Source: Alphaproteobacteria bacterium (GTDB lineage: Bacteria > Pseudomonadota > Alphaproteobacteria > Rickettsiales > SXRF01). From it: DNA of 39,923 nucleotides. Each line of letters starts with the position of its first letter. Position 1 is the stretch's first letter. Under the pieces are notes generated by a model. The model did no database searches, was not told the DNA's origin, and saw only the letters and a program-made list of their open reading frames with translations. The position numbers were made by a program, and so were the translations under genes. Shown here one piece after another: positions 19,365 through 26,989 of the stretch. Location of the stretch: the NCBI GenBank assembly GCA_020054105.1, contig JAGVLW010000078.1:1-39923 (forward strand), given 5' to 3'.

Positions 19365-20468
19365 ATGGACAAAGAGGAAAACGGAGTATGGGCGCTGGGG
19401 CTGATGAGCGGCACGTCGCTCGACGGCATCGACGCGGCGCTCATCAAGACCGACGGCGAGCAGGTGTTCGAGTTCGGCGCCTGGCACACCGAGCCTTACG
19501 ACGACGCATTCCGCAACCGCATGCGCGAAGCGGTGCATGGGCGCGGCGACATGCTGGCGGCCGAGCGCGACCTGACGCTGAGGCATGTCGAGGCGGTAAG
19601 GGCGCTGCTCAAGCAGGCCGACCTTAGCCATAAAGACGTGCATGTCATCGGCTTTCACGGCCAGACGGTCATGCACCGCCCGGCCGAGCATCTCACCTGG
19701 CAGATCGGTAACGGCGCGCTGATGGCCGATAAAACCGGCATCGACGTGGTGTGCGATTTCCGCCGCCGCGACATGGCCAGCGGCGGCGTCGGCGCGCCGC
19801 TCGTGCCGCTCTACCACGCCGCGCTCGCCCGCCACATGCACCTTCCCATCGTCGTGCTCAATATCGGCGGCATCGCCAACGTCACCTGGATCGGCCGCTC
19901 GGAAAACGTCAGCCACGATTTGATGGATCTCGACATCATGGCGTTCGATACCGGCCCCGGCAACGTGATGCTCAACGAATGGGCGCTCAAAGCCACCGGC
20001 AATCCCTGCGATGTCGACGGCAAGCTGGCGCTGGCGGGCAAGGTGGACCAGCCTTTGATCGACCGCATGCTCAAGGACGAATTTTTCGACAAGCATCCGC
20101 CGAAATCGCTCGACCGCAATTATTTCACCAACGACGTGCTCGAAGGATTATCGAAGGAAGACGGCGCGGCGACGCTTGCCGACTTCATGGCCGCCGCGGT
20201 GGAAAAAGGCGTGCAATATTTCCCGCTGCCGGCAACGCAATGGTTCGTCTCCGGCGGCGGCCGTCACAATCCCGCCTTCATGGCCGCGCTGCGCAAACGC
20301 TTTTTGCAGGTCTATGCCGTCGAATCGCTCGGCTGGGTCGGCGACGGGCTGGAGGCACAGGCTTTTGCCTTCCTGGCAGTACGTTCGCTGCGCAAATTAC
20401 CGCTCTCCCTGCCCACCACCACCGGCGCCATCAAAGCCATCACCGGCGGCGCGCTGTATCGGGCGTAA
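19365..20468 (+). CDS. anmK: Anhydro-N-acetylmuramic acid kinase
   Basis: Phosphorylates and hydrates 1,6-anhydro-MurNAc released during peptidoglycan turnover, giving MurNAc-6-phosphate for recycling. 367 residues, the usual size. The N-terminal motif GLMSGTSLDGIDAAL (from residue 12) and FDTGPGN (194-200) belong to the sugar kinase/Hsp70-like ATPase fold; SGGGRHNP is a further conserved glycine-rich loop. A good ribosome site (AGAGAGGG) precedes ATG 19365. The gene is divergent from tyrS, as in many alphaproteobacteria. A cluster of GC-rich hairpin repeats follows the stop. Confidence 0.96.
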   Translation: MDKEENGVWALGLMSGTSLDGIDAALIKTDGEQVFEFGAWHTEPYDDAFRNRMREAVHGRGDMLAAERDLTLRHVEAVRALLKQADLSHKDVHVIGFHGQTVMHRPAEHLTWQIGNGALMADKTGIDVVCDFRRRDMASGGVGAPLVPLYHAALARHMHLPIVVLNIGGIANVTWIGRSENVSHDLMDLDIMAFDTGPGNVMLNEWALKATGNPCDVDGKLALAGKVDQPLIDRMLKDEFFDKHPPKSLDRNYFTNDVLEGLSKEDGAATLADFMAAAVEKGVQYFPLPATQWFVSGGGRHNPAFMAALRKRFLQVYAVESLGWVGDGLEAQAFAFLAVRSLRKLPLSLPTTTGAIKAITGGALYRA

Positions 20469-20480
20469 TCCTCCCACTTC

Positions 20481-20542
20481 CCCTCACCCTTGATGGGTGA
20501 GGGCGGAATTCATTAGCGAACAAAGTGAGCTTAGGAATTCCG
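20481..20542. repeat. REP-like double hairpin after anmK
   Basis: CCCTCACCC (20481-20489) pairs with GGGTGAGGG (20495-20503) around a short loop. Directly after, CGGAATTC (20504-20511) pairs with GAATTCCG (20535-20542). The pair is flanked by CCTCCC at 20470 and GGGAGGGGG at 20542, which can close an outer stem. It may act as a terminator or mRNA stabiliser after anmK. Confidence 0.7.
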
Positions 20543-20583
20543 GGAGGGGGTGAAATGCGGGAATAATAGTATGATGAAGAAGC

Positions 20584-20620
20584 CCCCTCTCCCTAACCCT
20601 CTCCCACAAGGGGAGAGGGG
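20584..20620. repeat. REP-like CCCCTCTCCC hairpin
   Basis: CCCCTCTCCC (20584-20593) pairs with GGGAGAGGGG (20611-20620); the loop carries TAACCCTCTCCC. The same element type, with the shared loop word CCCTAACCCT, occurs in frame inside truB at 38364-38400. Comparable hairpins are widely dispersed in proteobacterial genomes. Confidence 0.8.
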
Positions 20621-20635
20621 ATTAAAGCAGCTGCA

Positions 20636-20691
20636 TTGTCACAAAACCTTCATAAAACTGTCATCAAACTGTAACGGAGAGGGGGTAAGAT
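20636..20691 (+). promoter_or_regulatory. Four-half-site Pho box with -10 upstream of the 20749 gene
   Basis: Half-sites TTGTCAC (20636), CCTTCAT (20647), CTGTCAT (20658) and CTGTAAC (20669) recur at exactly 11-bp intervals with spacers AAAA, AAAA and CAAA. The last pair, CTGTCATCAAACTGTAAC, is very close to the E. coli PhoB consensus. TAAGAT (20686-20691) follows after 10 bases, the canonical Pho-promoter distance. Transcription should start near 20698, about 50 bases before the gene. Confidence 0.75.
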
Positions 20692-20748
20692 GAAAGGCAC
20701 TATTCTAATTTACACCGAGCTTGCCTAAAAATTTTAAAAGGAAAAATT

Positions 20749-21009
20749 ATGAAAAAGATGACATTAACATTATGCGCTTTAGCATTTCTTAGCGCATTTC
20801 CAATAAGCGTTTCTACTTCTACTTCTGCTTTTGCAAGTTATGGCGGTATTCCTGATAGCAATAATCCGAGAGATCGTTATTGGCGTTGCGTCAACAGATG
20901 TTACGATACCTTTCATCCGGTGTTTGAAGAGGATGCTACCATTGATCCGTTAAATCCTGAAAATATTGGATACTTAGGATGTAGGAAGCGGTGTGATGCT
21001 ACGATTTAG
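20749..21009 (+). CDS. Small secreted protein with twin CX3C motif, putative Pho regulon
   Basis: 86 residues. A Sec signal peptide (basic KK, hydrophobic LTLCALAFLSAF, cleavage expected after AFA near residue 29) precedes a mature chain of about 57 residues. The mature part has exactly four Cys, in two CX3C pairs (C47-C51 and C78-C82), a layout seen in disulfide-stapled helical hairpins. This suggests an oxidised periplasmic or secreted mini-protein, but no family is recognised. AAAGGA supports ATG 20749. The gene is visibly richer in A/T than its neighbours, hinting at different origin. The strong Pho box upstream suggests induction on phosphate limitation. Confidence 0.75.
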   Translation: MKKMTLTLCALAFLSAFPISVSTSTSAFASYGGIPDSNNPRDRYWRCVNRCYDTFHPVFEEDATIDPLNPENIGYLGCRKRCDATI

Positions 21010-21067
21010 CAAATGCAAAAGGATGCTCGGAGCAAGAGACGTCTCAGATCACTAATCTAATAAGAGC

Positions 21068-22324
21068 CTACGCCCGTCTAACTTTAACCACCATCTCATT
21101 ACCGAACCCCGCATTTATTGCGGGGTTCTCAATGCCCAGCCTTTCAAACACCCACACCAGCGCGCGGGTCAGCTCGATCATCATCTCGTGCGTATGGGTG
21201 GGGCCGGGGGTCAGGCGCAGGCGCTCGGTGCCGCGCGGAACGGTCGGGAAATTGATCGGCTGCACATAGATATCGAACTGTTTTTGCAGCATGTCGGATG
21301 CCTGCTTGCACAGCACCGGGTCGCCCACCAGCACCGGCAATATGTGGCTGTCGGTCGGCATCACCGGCAGGGCGGCCTTGAGCAGCATTTCCTTGAGCAC
21401 GCGCACGTTATATTGCTGGCGCTCGCGCTCGGCGGTGCTTTCCATCAGGTGGCGGATGCTGGCATTGGCGCCGGCGGCCAGCGCCGGCGGCAGGGCGGTG
21501 GTGAAGATGAAGCCCGGTGCGTAGGAGCGGATCATGTCGACAAAAGCGCGCGAGCCAGCGATGTAGCCGCCCATGACGCCGAACGCCTTGCCCAGCGTGC
21601 CCTGGATGACGGTGAGCCGGTCCATCAACCCTTCGCGCTCGGCCACGCCGGCGCCGCGCGGGCCGTACATACCCACGGCGTGTACCTCGTCGAGATAGGT
21701 GATGGCGTGGTATTTATCCGCCAGGTCGCAGAAGGCTTCGATCGGCGCGATGTCGCCGTCCATCGAATAGACCGACTCGAAGGCGATGATTTTCGGGCGG
21801 GCGGGGTCGGCTTGTTTCAATAGCGATTCCAAATGCTCGACGTCGTTATGGCGGAAGACGTGTTTTTCCGCCTTGCTCTGGCGGATGCCGTGAATCATCG
21901 AGGCATGGTTATAGGCGTCGGAATAGATAATGCAGTTTTTGAGCATGTCGCCCAGCGTGGCGAGCGTCGCCTCGTTGGCGACGTAGCCCGACGTCATCAC
22001 CAGCGCCGCTTCTTTCCGGTGCAGCTCGGCCAGCGTTTCCTCGAGCGTGACGAGCGCATGGTGCGTGCCGGAGATATTGCGCGTGCCGCCGGCGCCGGCG
22101 CCCAGCCTGCCGATGGCCTCGGCCATGGCGGCGATGACTTTCGGATGCTGCCCCATGCCGAGATAATCGTTGCTGCACCAGACGGTGACGGTGCGGCCGG
22201 TGATGTGGCTGGCAGCCAGCGGAAACGCGCCGGCCTTGCGCTCCAAATCGTTGAATATGCGGTAGCGGCCTTCGGCTTTCAAAGTGTCGATGCTGTCGGC
22301 GAAAATAGCTTCGTAATCGATCAT
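21068..22324 (-). CDS. hemA: 5-aminolevulinate synthase
   Basis: A PLP enzyme condensing glycine and succinyl-CoA to 5-aminolevulinate, the alphaproteobacterial route into heme. 418 residues. Conserved features: [43 protein letters not shown], and the PLP-binding Lys246 in TLGKAFG. The ATG overlaps the ctaA stop in an ATGA quartet, so translation is coupled to ctaA. The enzyme uses succinyl-CoA, to which scpA elsewhere in the window could contribute. Confidence 0.97.
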   Translation of the reverse strand: MIDYEAIFADSIDTLKAEGRYRIFNDLERKAGAFPLAASHITGRTVTVWCSNDYLGMGQHPKVIAAMAEAIGRLGAGAGGTRNISGTHHALVTLEETLAELHRKEAALVMTSGYVANEATLATLGDMLKNCIIYSDAYNHASMIHGIRQSKAEKHVFRHNDVEHLESLLKQADPARPKIIAFESVYSMDGDIAPIEAFCDLADKYHAITYLDEVHAVGMYGPRGAGVAEREGLMDRLTVIQGTLGKAFGVMGGYIAGSRAFVDMIRSYAPGFIFTTALPPALAAGANASIRHLMESTAERERQQYNVRVLKEMLLKAALPVMPTDSHILPVLVGDPVLCKQASDMLQKQFDIYVQPINFPTVPRGTERLRLTPGPTHTHEMMIELTRALVWVFERLGIENPAINAGFGNEMVVKVRRA

Positions 22325-23355
22325 TTTCCGTATTTCAATGCATGCAGCAATAATACTGCCATCGTGAACAATCCCAGCCCCGTCGCCTGATGCGCCAGCG
22401 CTAGCGGCAACGGCACCACATGAACCAGCGTCAGCACGCCCAGCGCAAACTGGATAACGATAATCGACGCAACTCCGAAGCAGACCTTGCCAAGATGCGC
22501 ATGTTTAACATAGGCGCGGCAGAAATACCACCAGATTATAAAGCCCGCGGCGACGGCAACCGCCAGTTTGCGGTGCATGAACTGGAGCAAAACGAGATTG
22601 TGCCACCACGGCCCGCCGCCCGGCAAATCCGCCGGCAGCCACTGGCCGTTCATCGCCGGCCAGGTGTTATAGATAAGCCCCGCATGCGACCCGGCGACCA
22701 GCGCGCCGAGAGCGATTTGCAGGCAGAGGAGGGTGAACCAGAAGAGATAAGTCGTTAGTCGTAAGTCGTTAGTCGTTAGCTTTATCTTACTCATGACTAA
22801 CGACTTACGACTAACGACTACATCTAATATCGTCCACACCATCAGCCCGATGATCGCAAAGGCCAGCGACAAATGCATCGCCAGGCGGATATGGCTGACA
22901 TAGGGATCGCTCACCAGCCCGCTTCTGACCATGTACCAGCCCATGAATCCCTGTAGCCCGCCCAGCGCGAAGATGCCCGCCAGCCGCCATGCCAACGGTT
23001 TGTTCAGCGCCCGCCTGGCTGCGAAATAGAGCAGGGGCAGGGCGAATGCTAGACCGATCAGTCTACCTAATACGCGGTGCCAGTATTCCGGCCAGAAAAT
23101 AGTTTTGAATTCGCCAAGCGACATGCCCTTGTTGATTTTGCGGTATTGCGGGCTGGCGCGGTAGGCGTCGAATTCTTCCTGCCACTGGCTTTCGCCCAGC
23201 GGCGGCACGACCCCGTGGATCGGCTTCCACTGCGTGATCGAAAGGCCGGAGCCGGAAAGCCGCGTATAGCCGCCCACCAGCACCATCACCGCCAGCAAGA
23301 ATGCGCACAGGCATAACCAGGTGATGATAGCATTGCGATGGTGATGAACGAGCAT
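22321..23355 (-). CDS. ctaA: Heme A synthase (COX15/CtaA type) with repeat-derived insertion
   Basis: Oxidises the C8 methyl of heme O to make heme A for aa3-type oxidases, in the inner membrane. 344 residues with the eight-helix two-lobe layout. The likely heme ligands are His93 ([10 protein letters not shown]), His161 ([10 protein letters not shown]), His261 (QFMHRKLA) and His322 (ALAHQATG). Residues about 178-203 are encoded by a perfect 25-bp snap-back repeat, placed in the loop between helices 4 and 5 that links the two lobes. The frame remains open through it. The gene heads a coupled pair with hemA and is divergent from the oxidase-like gene at 23414. Confidence 0.95.
   Translation of the reverse strand: MLVHHHRNAIITWLCLCAFLLAVMVLVGGYTRLSGSGLSITQWKPIHGVVPPLGESQWQEEFDAYRASPQYRKINKGMSLGEFKTIFWPEYWHRVLGRLIGLAFALPLLYFAARRALNKPLAWRLAGIFALGGLQGFMGWYMVRSGLVSDPYVSHIRLAMHLSLAFAIIGLMVWTILDVVVSRKSLVMSKIKLTTNDLRLTTYLFWFTLLCLQIALGALVAGSHAGLIYNTWPAMNGQWLPADLPGGGPWWHNLVLLQFMHRKLAVAVAAGFIIWWYFCRAYVKHAHLGKVCFGVASIIVIQFALGVLTLVHVVPLPLALAHQATGLGLFTMAVLLLHALKYGK
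22750..22822. repeat. Heptamer snap-back element inside ctaA
   Basis: The left arm at 22750-22777 is four tandem 7-mers (AGTCGTT or AGTCGTA). The right arm at 22795-22822 is four (GACTAAC, GACTTAC, GACTAAC, GACTACA). 22750-22774 and 22795-22819 are perfect reverse complements over 25 bases with a 20-base loop. It lies wholly inside ctaA without a stop codon in the gene frame. The same heptamer words recur in the element at 29856-29926. Confidence 0.92.
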
Positions 23356-23413
23356 GGAATAGTCGCCGGCTAAATATTATCGACTAATGCAACAATAATG
23401 TTAAGTTCGCAAC

Positions 23414-24781
23414 ATGCAAAAAAAACCGCTTTCACGCTACTGGCTGCTGCTTGGCGCCGCGGCGCTCGCCATCGCCGGGCTGTATTCGCTGGTGCTGGTC
23501 GTTGCGCGCACGCCGCAACTCGCATCGCTGCCGCTGTTTAAAAAATTATTCCATGAAGCACTGGTGGTGCATGTCGATTTGTCGGTGCTGGTATGGTTCC
23601 TGGCGATTGCCTGCCTGCTATGGAGCAGGATGACCGCCAATAGCCGCCCGGTCATGCCTTATATCGAGGAGGCGGCACTTATCAGCATGGCGCTGGGAAC
23701 GCTCGCCATCGCGCTTTCGCCGCTCGACCCCGCGGCCGCGCCGCTGATGAGCAATTACATCCCGGTGATTTACAGCCCGGTATTTTTCCTGGGCCTGTCG
23801 CTGGTGATGTGCGGCGTGCTGTTGATGGCGACTAAAGTTGTCATGCCGCATTTATTGCGGCATCTCCATCGATTGCATGAGCCCCCGCAACAAGTGCGGG
23901 GCGACAATACGCCTATCGGTTTTGCGCTGCGCGGTGGCGCGCTTATCACGCTGGTCGCGCTGGCGGCATTTGTGTGTTCGTGGCGGCAGATGCCGGGCGT
24001 CATCGAAGGCCAGCAATATTACGAAATGCTGTTTTGGGGCGGCGGCCATCTCCTGCAATTCACGCATGTGCAGATGGTGATGGTGTGCTGGCTGCTGCTG
24101 GCCAAAGGCCTGAAATCCGAGTTTACCGTCTACCCGAAACATCTCTACCTACTATTTGCCGTCGGGCCGATTGCCGCCCTTGGCGCCATCCCCGCCTATG
24201 TTTTATATAACGTCGCCGATATGGGCCATCGCCAGTTTTTCACCTATCTGATGATTCTCGGCAACGCCATCGCCCCGACCATCCTCGCCTTGTGGATTTT
24301 GCCGGGCGTGTTGACGTTGCGGGCGCTGCGCAAGGGCGAAAAGCGCGCCTTGTGGTCGGTGCTGCTCATGTCGTTTATCCTGTTCATTTATGGCGGCGTG
24401 CTCGGCGCGCTGATTAACGGCCAGAATGTCGTCATCCCCGCCCATTACCACGGCTCGATCGTTGGCGTCACGCTGGGCTTCATGGGCATCGCCTATTTGA
24501 TGCTGCCGCAGCTCGGCTATCGCGACGTCGCAAGCTGGCGGCTGGCGTACTGGCAGCCGATCGTCTACGGTGCCGGCCAGCTCATGCATATTTCCGGGCT
24601 GGCCTATAGCGGCGGCTACGGCGTGCTGCGCAAATCGCCCGGCGAGATCGCCGATATTGCGCTGCCGGTCAAAGCCGCGCTCGGCTTCATGGGGCTGGGC
24701 GGATTGATCGCCATCGTCGGCGGGCTGATGTTCGTGGTGGTGGTGTTTTTGTCGGTGCGCGGACGCTTACGTCAGGCCTGA
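23414..24781 (+). CDS. Orphan heme-copper oxidase / NO reductase-type subunit I-like protein
   Basis: 455 residues, about 12 hydrophobic helices, of the cbb3-oxidase/NorB-like branch by inspection. His53 (VVHVDLSVLVW) would be a low-spin heme ligand. His344 and His346 (PAHYHGS) fit the paired heme ligands of the penultimate ligand helix. His212 (WGGGHLLQF) and His272 (MGHRQFF) fit binuclear-metal ligands. The second metal His usually adjacent to the latter is Gly271 here, so the CuB/FeB site may be atypical. No subunit II, CcoO, CcoP or NorC gene is nearby. A GC hairpin lies in frame at residues 157-163. It is divergent from ctaA. Catalytic activity is unproven. Confidence 0.8.
   Translation: MQKKPLSRYWLLLGAAALAIAGLYSLVLVVARTPQLASLPLFKKLFHEALVVHVDLSVLVWFLAIACLLWSRMTANSRPVMPYIEEAALISMALGTLAIALSPLDPAAAPLMSNYIPVIYSPVFFLGLSLVMCGVLLMATKVVMPHLLRHLHRLHEPPQQVRGDNTPIGFALRGGALITLVALAAFVCSWRQMPGVIEGQQYYEMLFWGGGHLLQFTHVQMVMVCWLLLAKGLKSEFTVYPKHLYLLFAVGPIAALGAIPAYVLYNVADMGHRQFFTYLMILGNAIAPTILALWILPGVLTLRALRKGEKRALWSVLLMSFILFIYGGVLGALINGQNVVIPAHYHGSIVGVTLGFMGIAYLMLPQLGYRDVASWRLAYWQPIVYGAGQLMHISGLAYSGGYGVLRKSPGEIADIALPVKAALGFMGLGGLIAIVGGLMFVVVVFLSVRGRLRQA
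23883..23901. repeat. In-frame GC hairpin in the oxidase-like gene
   Basis: CCCCGCA (23883-23889) pairs perfectly with TGCGGGG (23895-23901) around ACAAG. It encodes a PPQQVRG stretch in a loop between helices. CCCCGC/GCGGGG hairpins are a common dispersed repeat type, so this may be a small insertion rather than chance. Confidence 0.5.
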
Positions 24782-25287
24782 ATGCCCGGCTGCGCTGCGA
24801 CGGTGCTGCGCTCTTTCGCATATTGCGACCAGCTTTTGCCGTCGGCGCGGGTAGATTTTTCCTGCTCGATGCACATGTCGTTGGCCTTCAGTTCTTGCAC
24901 CAGATGGTGCGCCGTGCTTTGCGCGTTGATTTCAAAATTATCGAATTGCTTGGATTGCCAGATGCGCGAGGCGGCATAGGCCGAGGCCACAGACATACCG
25001 ACAAATAATGCGCCGACTACCAGAGTGGCAACGATAGGAAACATGCCCATGCTGGCAATACCGGTGGCTGCTGCTGTTGCGCCACCAAAAAAATAAGAGG
25101 CTAGCCCGATGACACCGGCAGCCATCAGCGGCCCGCCGACGACAGCACCGACGGTGCTAATGCTGCTGAGAATAGAGCTCCAGCGCAGCTTGCCCATATT
25201 TTCTTTTTTGGCGGCAAGCACCCTCGCGTCGCGAATCATCTCGTTCGTCGAGGTCGGGTCGGGAATGATATTTTTTATACCGAACAT
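24772..25287 (-). CDS. Orphan Gly/Ala-rich membrane protein
   Basis: 171 residues. A charged N-terminus (about 1-35), then a long hydrophobic block at about 37-110 rich in Gly, Ala and Val that can form two or three membrane passes, then a soluble C-terminal segment of about 60 residues with Cys at EMCIE-like position DMCIEQ. There is no signal peptide beyond the first helix. It overlaps the 3' end of the oxidase-like gene by 10 bases, and that overlap is the palindrome TCAGGCCTGA, which encodes Gln-Ala-stop on both strands. A Pho-box-like site lies 100 bases upstream. Family unknown; composition resembles the 9858 product. Confidence 0.7.
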   Translation of the reverse strand: MFGIKNIIPDPTSTNEMIRDARVLAAKKENMGKLRWSSILSSISTVGAVVGGPLMAAGVIGLASYFFGGATAAATGIASMGMFPIVATLVVGALFVGMSVASAYAASRIWQSKQFDNFEINAQSTAHHLVQELKANDMCIEQEKSTRADGKSWSQYAKERSTVAAQPGIQA

Positions 25288-25386
25288 CGTATTGTCATTT
25301 CATCAAAGGACGTGCGCAAAACCGCCCACATTAGCAACCACACATTAACTATACATTCAGGGCAGGACAGGCGCAACCGGCTAAAT

Positions 25387-25404
25387 ATGACAGTTTTGTG
25401 AAGA
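25387..25404 (-). promoter_or_regulatory. Pho-box-like site upstream of the 24772 minus-strand gene
   Basis: Read on the minus strand, TCTTCAC, spacer AAAA, CTGTCAT. The arrangement is almost the same as half-sites 2 and 3 of the 20749 box. A -10-like TATAGT exists at 25353-25348, but 33 bases away rather than about 10, so the promoter geometry is not standard. Confidence 0.4.
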
Positions 25405-25410
25405 TGCACC

Positions 25411-25475
25411 CAAAATACTGCGTATTTTCATCCTGTTGCCCCAGCCCTTGTTATGGCCAAGCCCGAGGATGACTT
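25411..25475. repeat. Decayed palindromic sequence
   Basis: CAAAATACTGCGTATTTT at 25411-25428 resembles the terminator-like stem shared by elements A and B. It is followed by TCATCCT, a pyrimidine/GC stretch and AGGATGA, which can pair at the ends. The hairpins of A and B are not clearly present, so it is at best a decayed relative. Confidence 0.35.
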
Positions 25476-25584
25476 AAAAGCTGCGGCACATTGAAAACTT
25501 ATGCGCAAATAGCCATCCATAAAATTACACAATGGTAATTCTGCCTTCATCTCTTGGTAGTTGCCAATGCGGTAAGTTTGTGGA

Positions 25585-25604
25585 ATATATGGTGTCCCAT
25601 ATAT
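25585..25604. promoter_or_regulatory. Inverted repeat upstream of the lipoprotein gene
   Basis: ATATATGG (25585-25592) and CCATATAT (25597-25604) are perfect inverted repeats with a 4-base spacer, 32 bases before the chosen start. It could be an operator or a leader hairpin. Confidence 0.35.
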
Positions 25605-25636
25605 GCATCGTCAACTTCATGAAGGATAAGAATGTT

Positions 25637-26140
25637 ATGCAAGCTAGCAAATGGATTGCCGTGATCGCCACCACCGCCATGCTTTCGGCGTGCGCCCAGC
25701 CGGGCGGCCAAGGCATCACCCAGGGCGGCGGCGGGCTCAATAAGCAGGATATCGGCGTGCTCGGCGGCGCCATCGGCGGCGGCGTGATCGGCAGCACCAT
25801 GGGCGGCGGCGCGGGTAAAACCGCAGCTACCATCGGCGGCGCGCTCCTGGGCGGTTTGCTTGGCAGCGAAATCGGAAAGTCGCTCGACAATGCCGACCGC
25901 GCGGCCATGAGCCAGACTTCGCAGCGTGCGCTCGAAACCGCGCAGCCCGGCGAAGCACTGCCGTGGAAAAACTCGCAGACCGGCAATTACGGCACGGTGA
26001 CGCCGTCCAACTATTACCAGAATTCCGAAGGCCAATATTGCCGCGAATACACCCAGAAAATCATCGTGGGCGGCAGAACGGAAGAAGGCCAGGGTACTGC
26101 TTGCCGTCAGCCCGACGGTTCCTGGAGAATTGTTCAGTAG
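25637..26140 (+). CDS. Glycine-zipper outer-membrane lipoprotein, 17 kDa surface antigen family
   Basis: 168 residues. A signal peptide with lipobox LSAC (Cys19) directs lipidation. A Gly-zipper block (GVLGGAIGGGVIGSTMGGG and GGALLGGLLGSEIGKSLD, about 39-86) is followed by a C-terminal domain with two Cys (QYCREYTQ and GTACRQPDG). The end PDGSWRIV is the typical tail of rickettsial 17 kDa antigen and related alphaproteobacterial proteins. The function is structural and poorly defined in the family. ATG 25637 is chosen because AAGGA precedes it and it gives a proper signal peptide; upstream in-frame ATGs do not. Confidence 0.88.
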   Translation: MQASKWIAVIATTAMLSACAQPGGQGITQGGGGLNKQDIGVLGGAIGGGVIGSTMGGGAGKTAATIGGALLGGLLGSEIGKSLDNADRAAMSQTSQRALETAQPGEALPWKNSQTGNYGTVTPSNYYQNSEGQYCREYTQKIIVGGRTEEGQGTACRQPDGSWRIVQ

Positions 26141-26149
26141 ACATCCCTG

Positions 26150-26989
26150 ATGAACGAAGCACCATCGCAAGAGCCCGGCGTCCCGAAAGGGACGCTGATG
26201 GCTGGAAAACGTGGCCTGATTATGGGCGTGGCGAACGACAAGTCGCTCGCCTGGGGCATCTCTAAATACCTGCATGCGCAAGGCGCGCAGCTTGCCTTCA
26301 CCTTTCAGGGCGAGGCGCTGGAAAAACGCGTGCGTCCGCTGGCGGCGAGCGTCGGCTCCGACATCATCCTGCCGTGCGACGTCACCGACATGGCGAGCAT
26401 GGACGCGGTGTTCGCGGCGCTCAAATCCGGCTGGGGCAGCATCGATTTTCTGGTGCATGCCATCGCCTATTCCGACAAGAACGAGCTCAAAGGCAAATAT
26501 GTCGACACCTCGCTCGATAATTTCCTGCTGTCGATGAACATCTCCTGCTACTCCTTCACCGCATTGGCGCGCCGCGCCAGCGAGCTGATGCCAAACGGCG
26601 GCAGCATGCTCACGCTTACCTATTACGGCGCCGAAAAAGTCGTGCCGCATTACAACGTTATGGGCGTGGCCAAAGCGGCGCTCGAAACCAGCGTGCAATA
26701 CCTGGCCGCCGATCTCGGGCCGCGCAACATCCGCGTCAACGCCATCTCGGCCGGGCCGGTGAAAACGCTGGCCGCGTCGGGCATCGGCGATTTTCGCTAT
26801 ATCCTCAAATGGAACGAATATAACTCGCCGCTGGGCCGCAACACCACCATCGAAGATGTCGGCGGTGCCGGCGTCTATTTGCTGTCCGAGCTGGGGCAGG
26901 GCACGACCGGCGAAATACTGCATGTCGATTCCGGCTACCATGTCGTCGGCATGAAACGCGTTGATGCTCCCGACATTGCTACAGTATGA
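26150..26989 (+). CDS. fabI: Enoyl-[acyl-carrier-protein] reductase (NADH)
   Basis: Reduces the trans-2-enoyl-ACP in the last step of the fatty acid elongation cycle and is the triclosan/isoniazid-class target enzyme. An SDR fold with the FabI-type nucleotide loop [16 protein letters not shown] and the catalytic pair Tyr168-(x6)-Lys175 in HYNVMGVAK; the segment [13 protein letters not shown] is typical of FabI. 279 residues from ATG 26150. ATG 26198 ([10 protein letters not shown]), preceded by AAAGGG, gives 263 residues and is an equally good start. The stop overlaps the aroC ATG (ATGA), so the two are coupled. Confidence 0.96.
   Translation: MNEAPSQEPGVPKGTLMAGKRGLIMGVANDKSLAWGISKYLHAQGAQLAFTFQGEALEKRVRPLAASVGSDIILPCDVTDMASMDAVFAALKSGWGSIDFLVHAIAYSDKNELKGKYVDTSLDNFLLSMNISCYSFTALARRASELMPNGGSMLTLTYYGAEKVVPHYNVMGVAKAALETSVQYLAADLGPRNIRVNAISAGPVKTLAASGIGDFRYILKWNEYNSPLGRNTTIEDVGGAGVYLLSELGQGTTGEILHVDSGYHVVGMKRVDAPDIATV

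Larger units (their letters stand above)
25288..25636. other. Non-coding divergent region before the lipoprotein gene
   Basis: About 350 bases separating the minus-strand membrane orphan from the lipoprotein. It holds the Pho-box-like site, the decayed palindrome and two small inverted repeats (AATTAC/GTAATT at 25523-25540 and ATATATGG/CCATATAT at 25585-25604). The frame of the lipoprotein is open through the last 100 bases, but without a better start. Confidence 0.5.

Noticed and set aside
20469..20700. Insertion sequence
   Set aside because: No transposase frame and no target-site duplication; only short hairpins and the Pho promoter are present.
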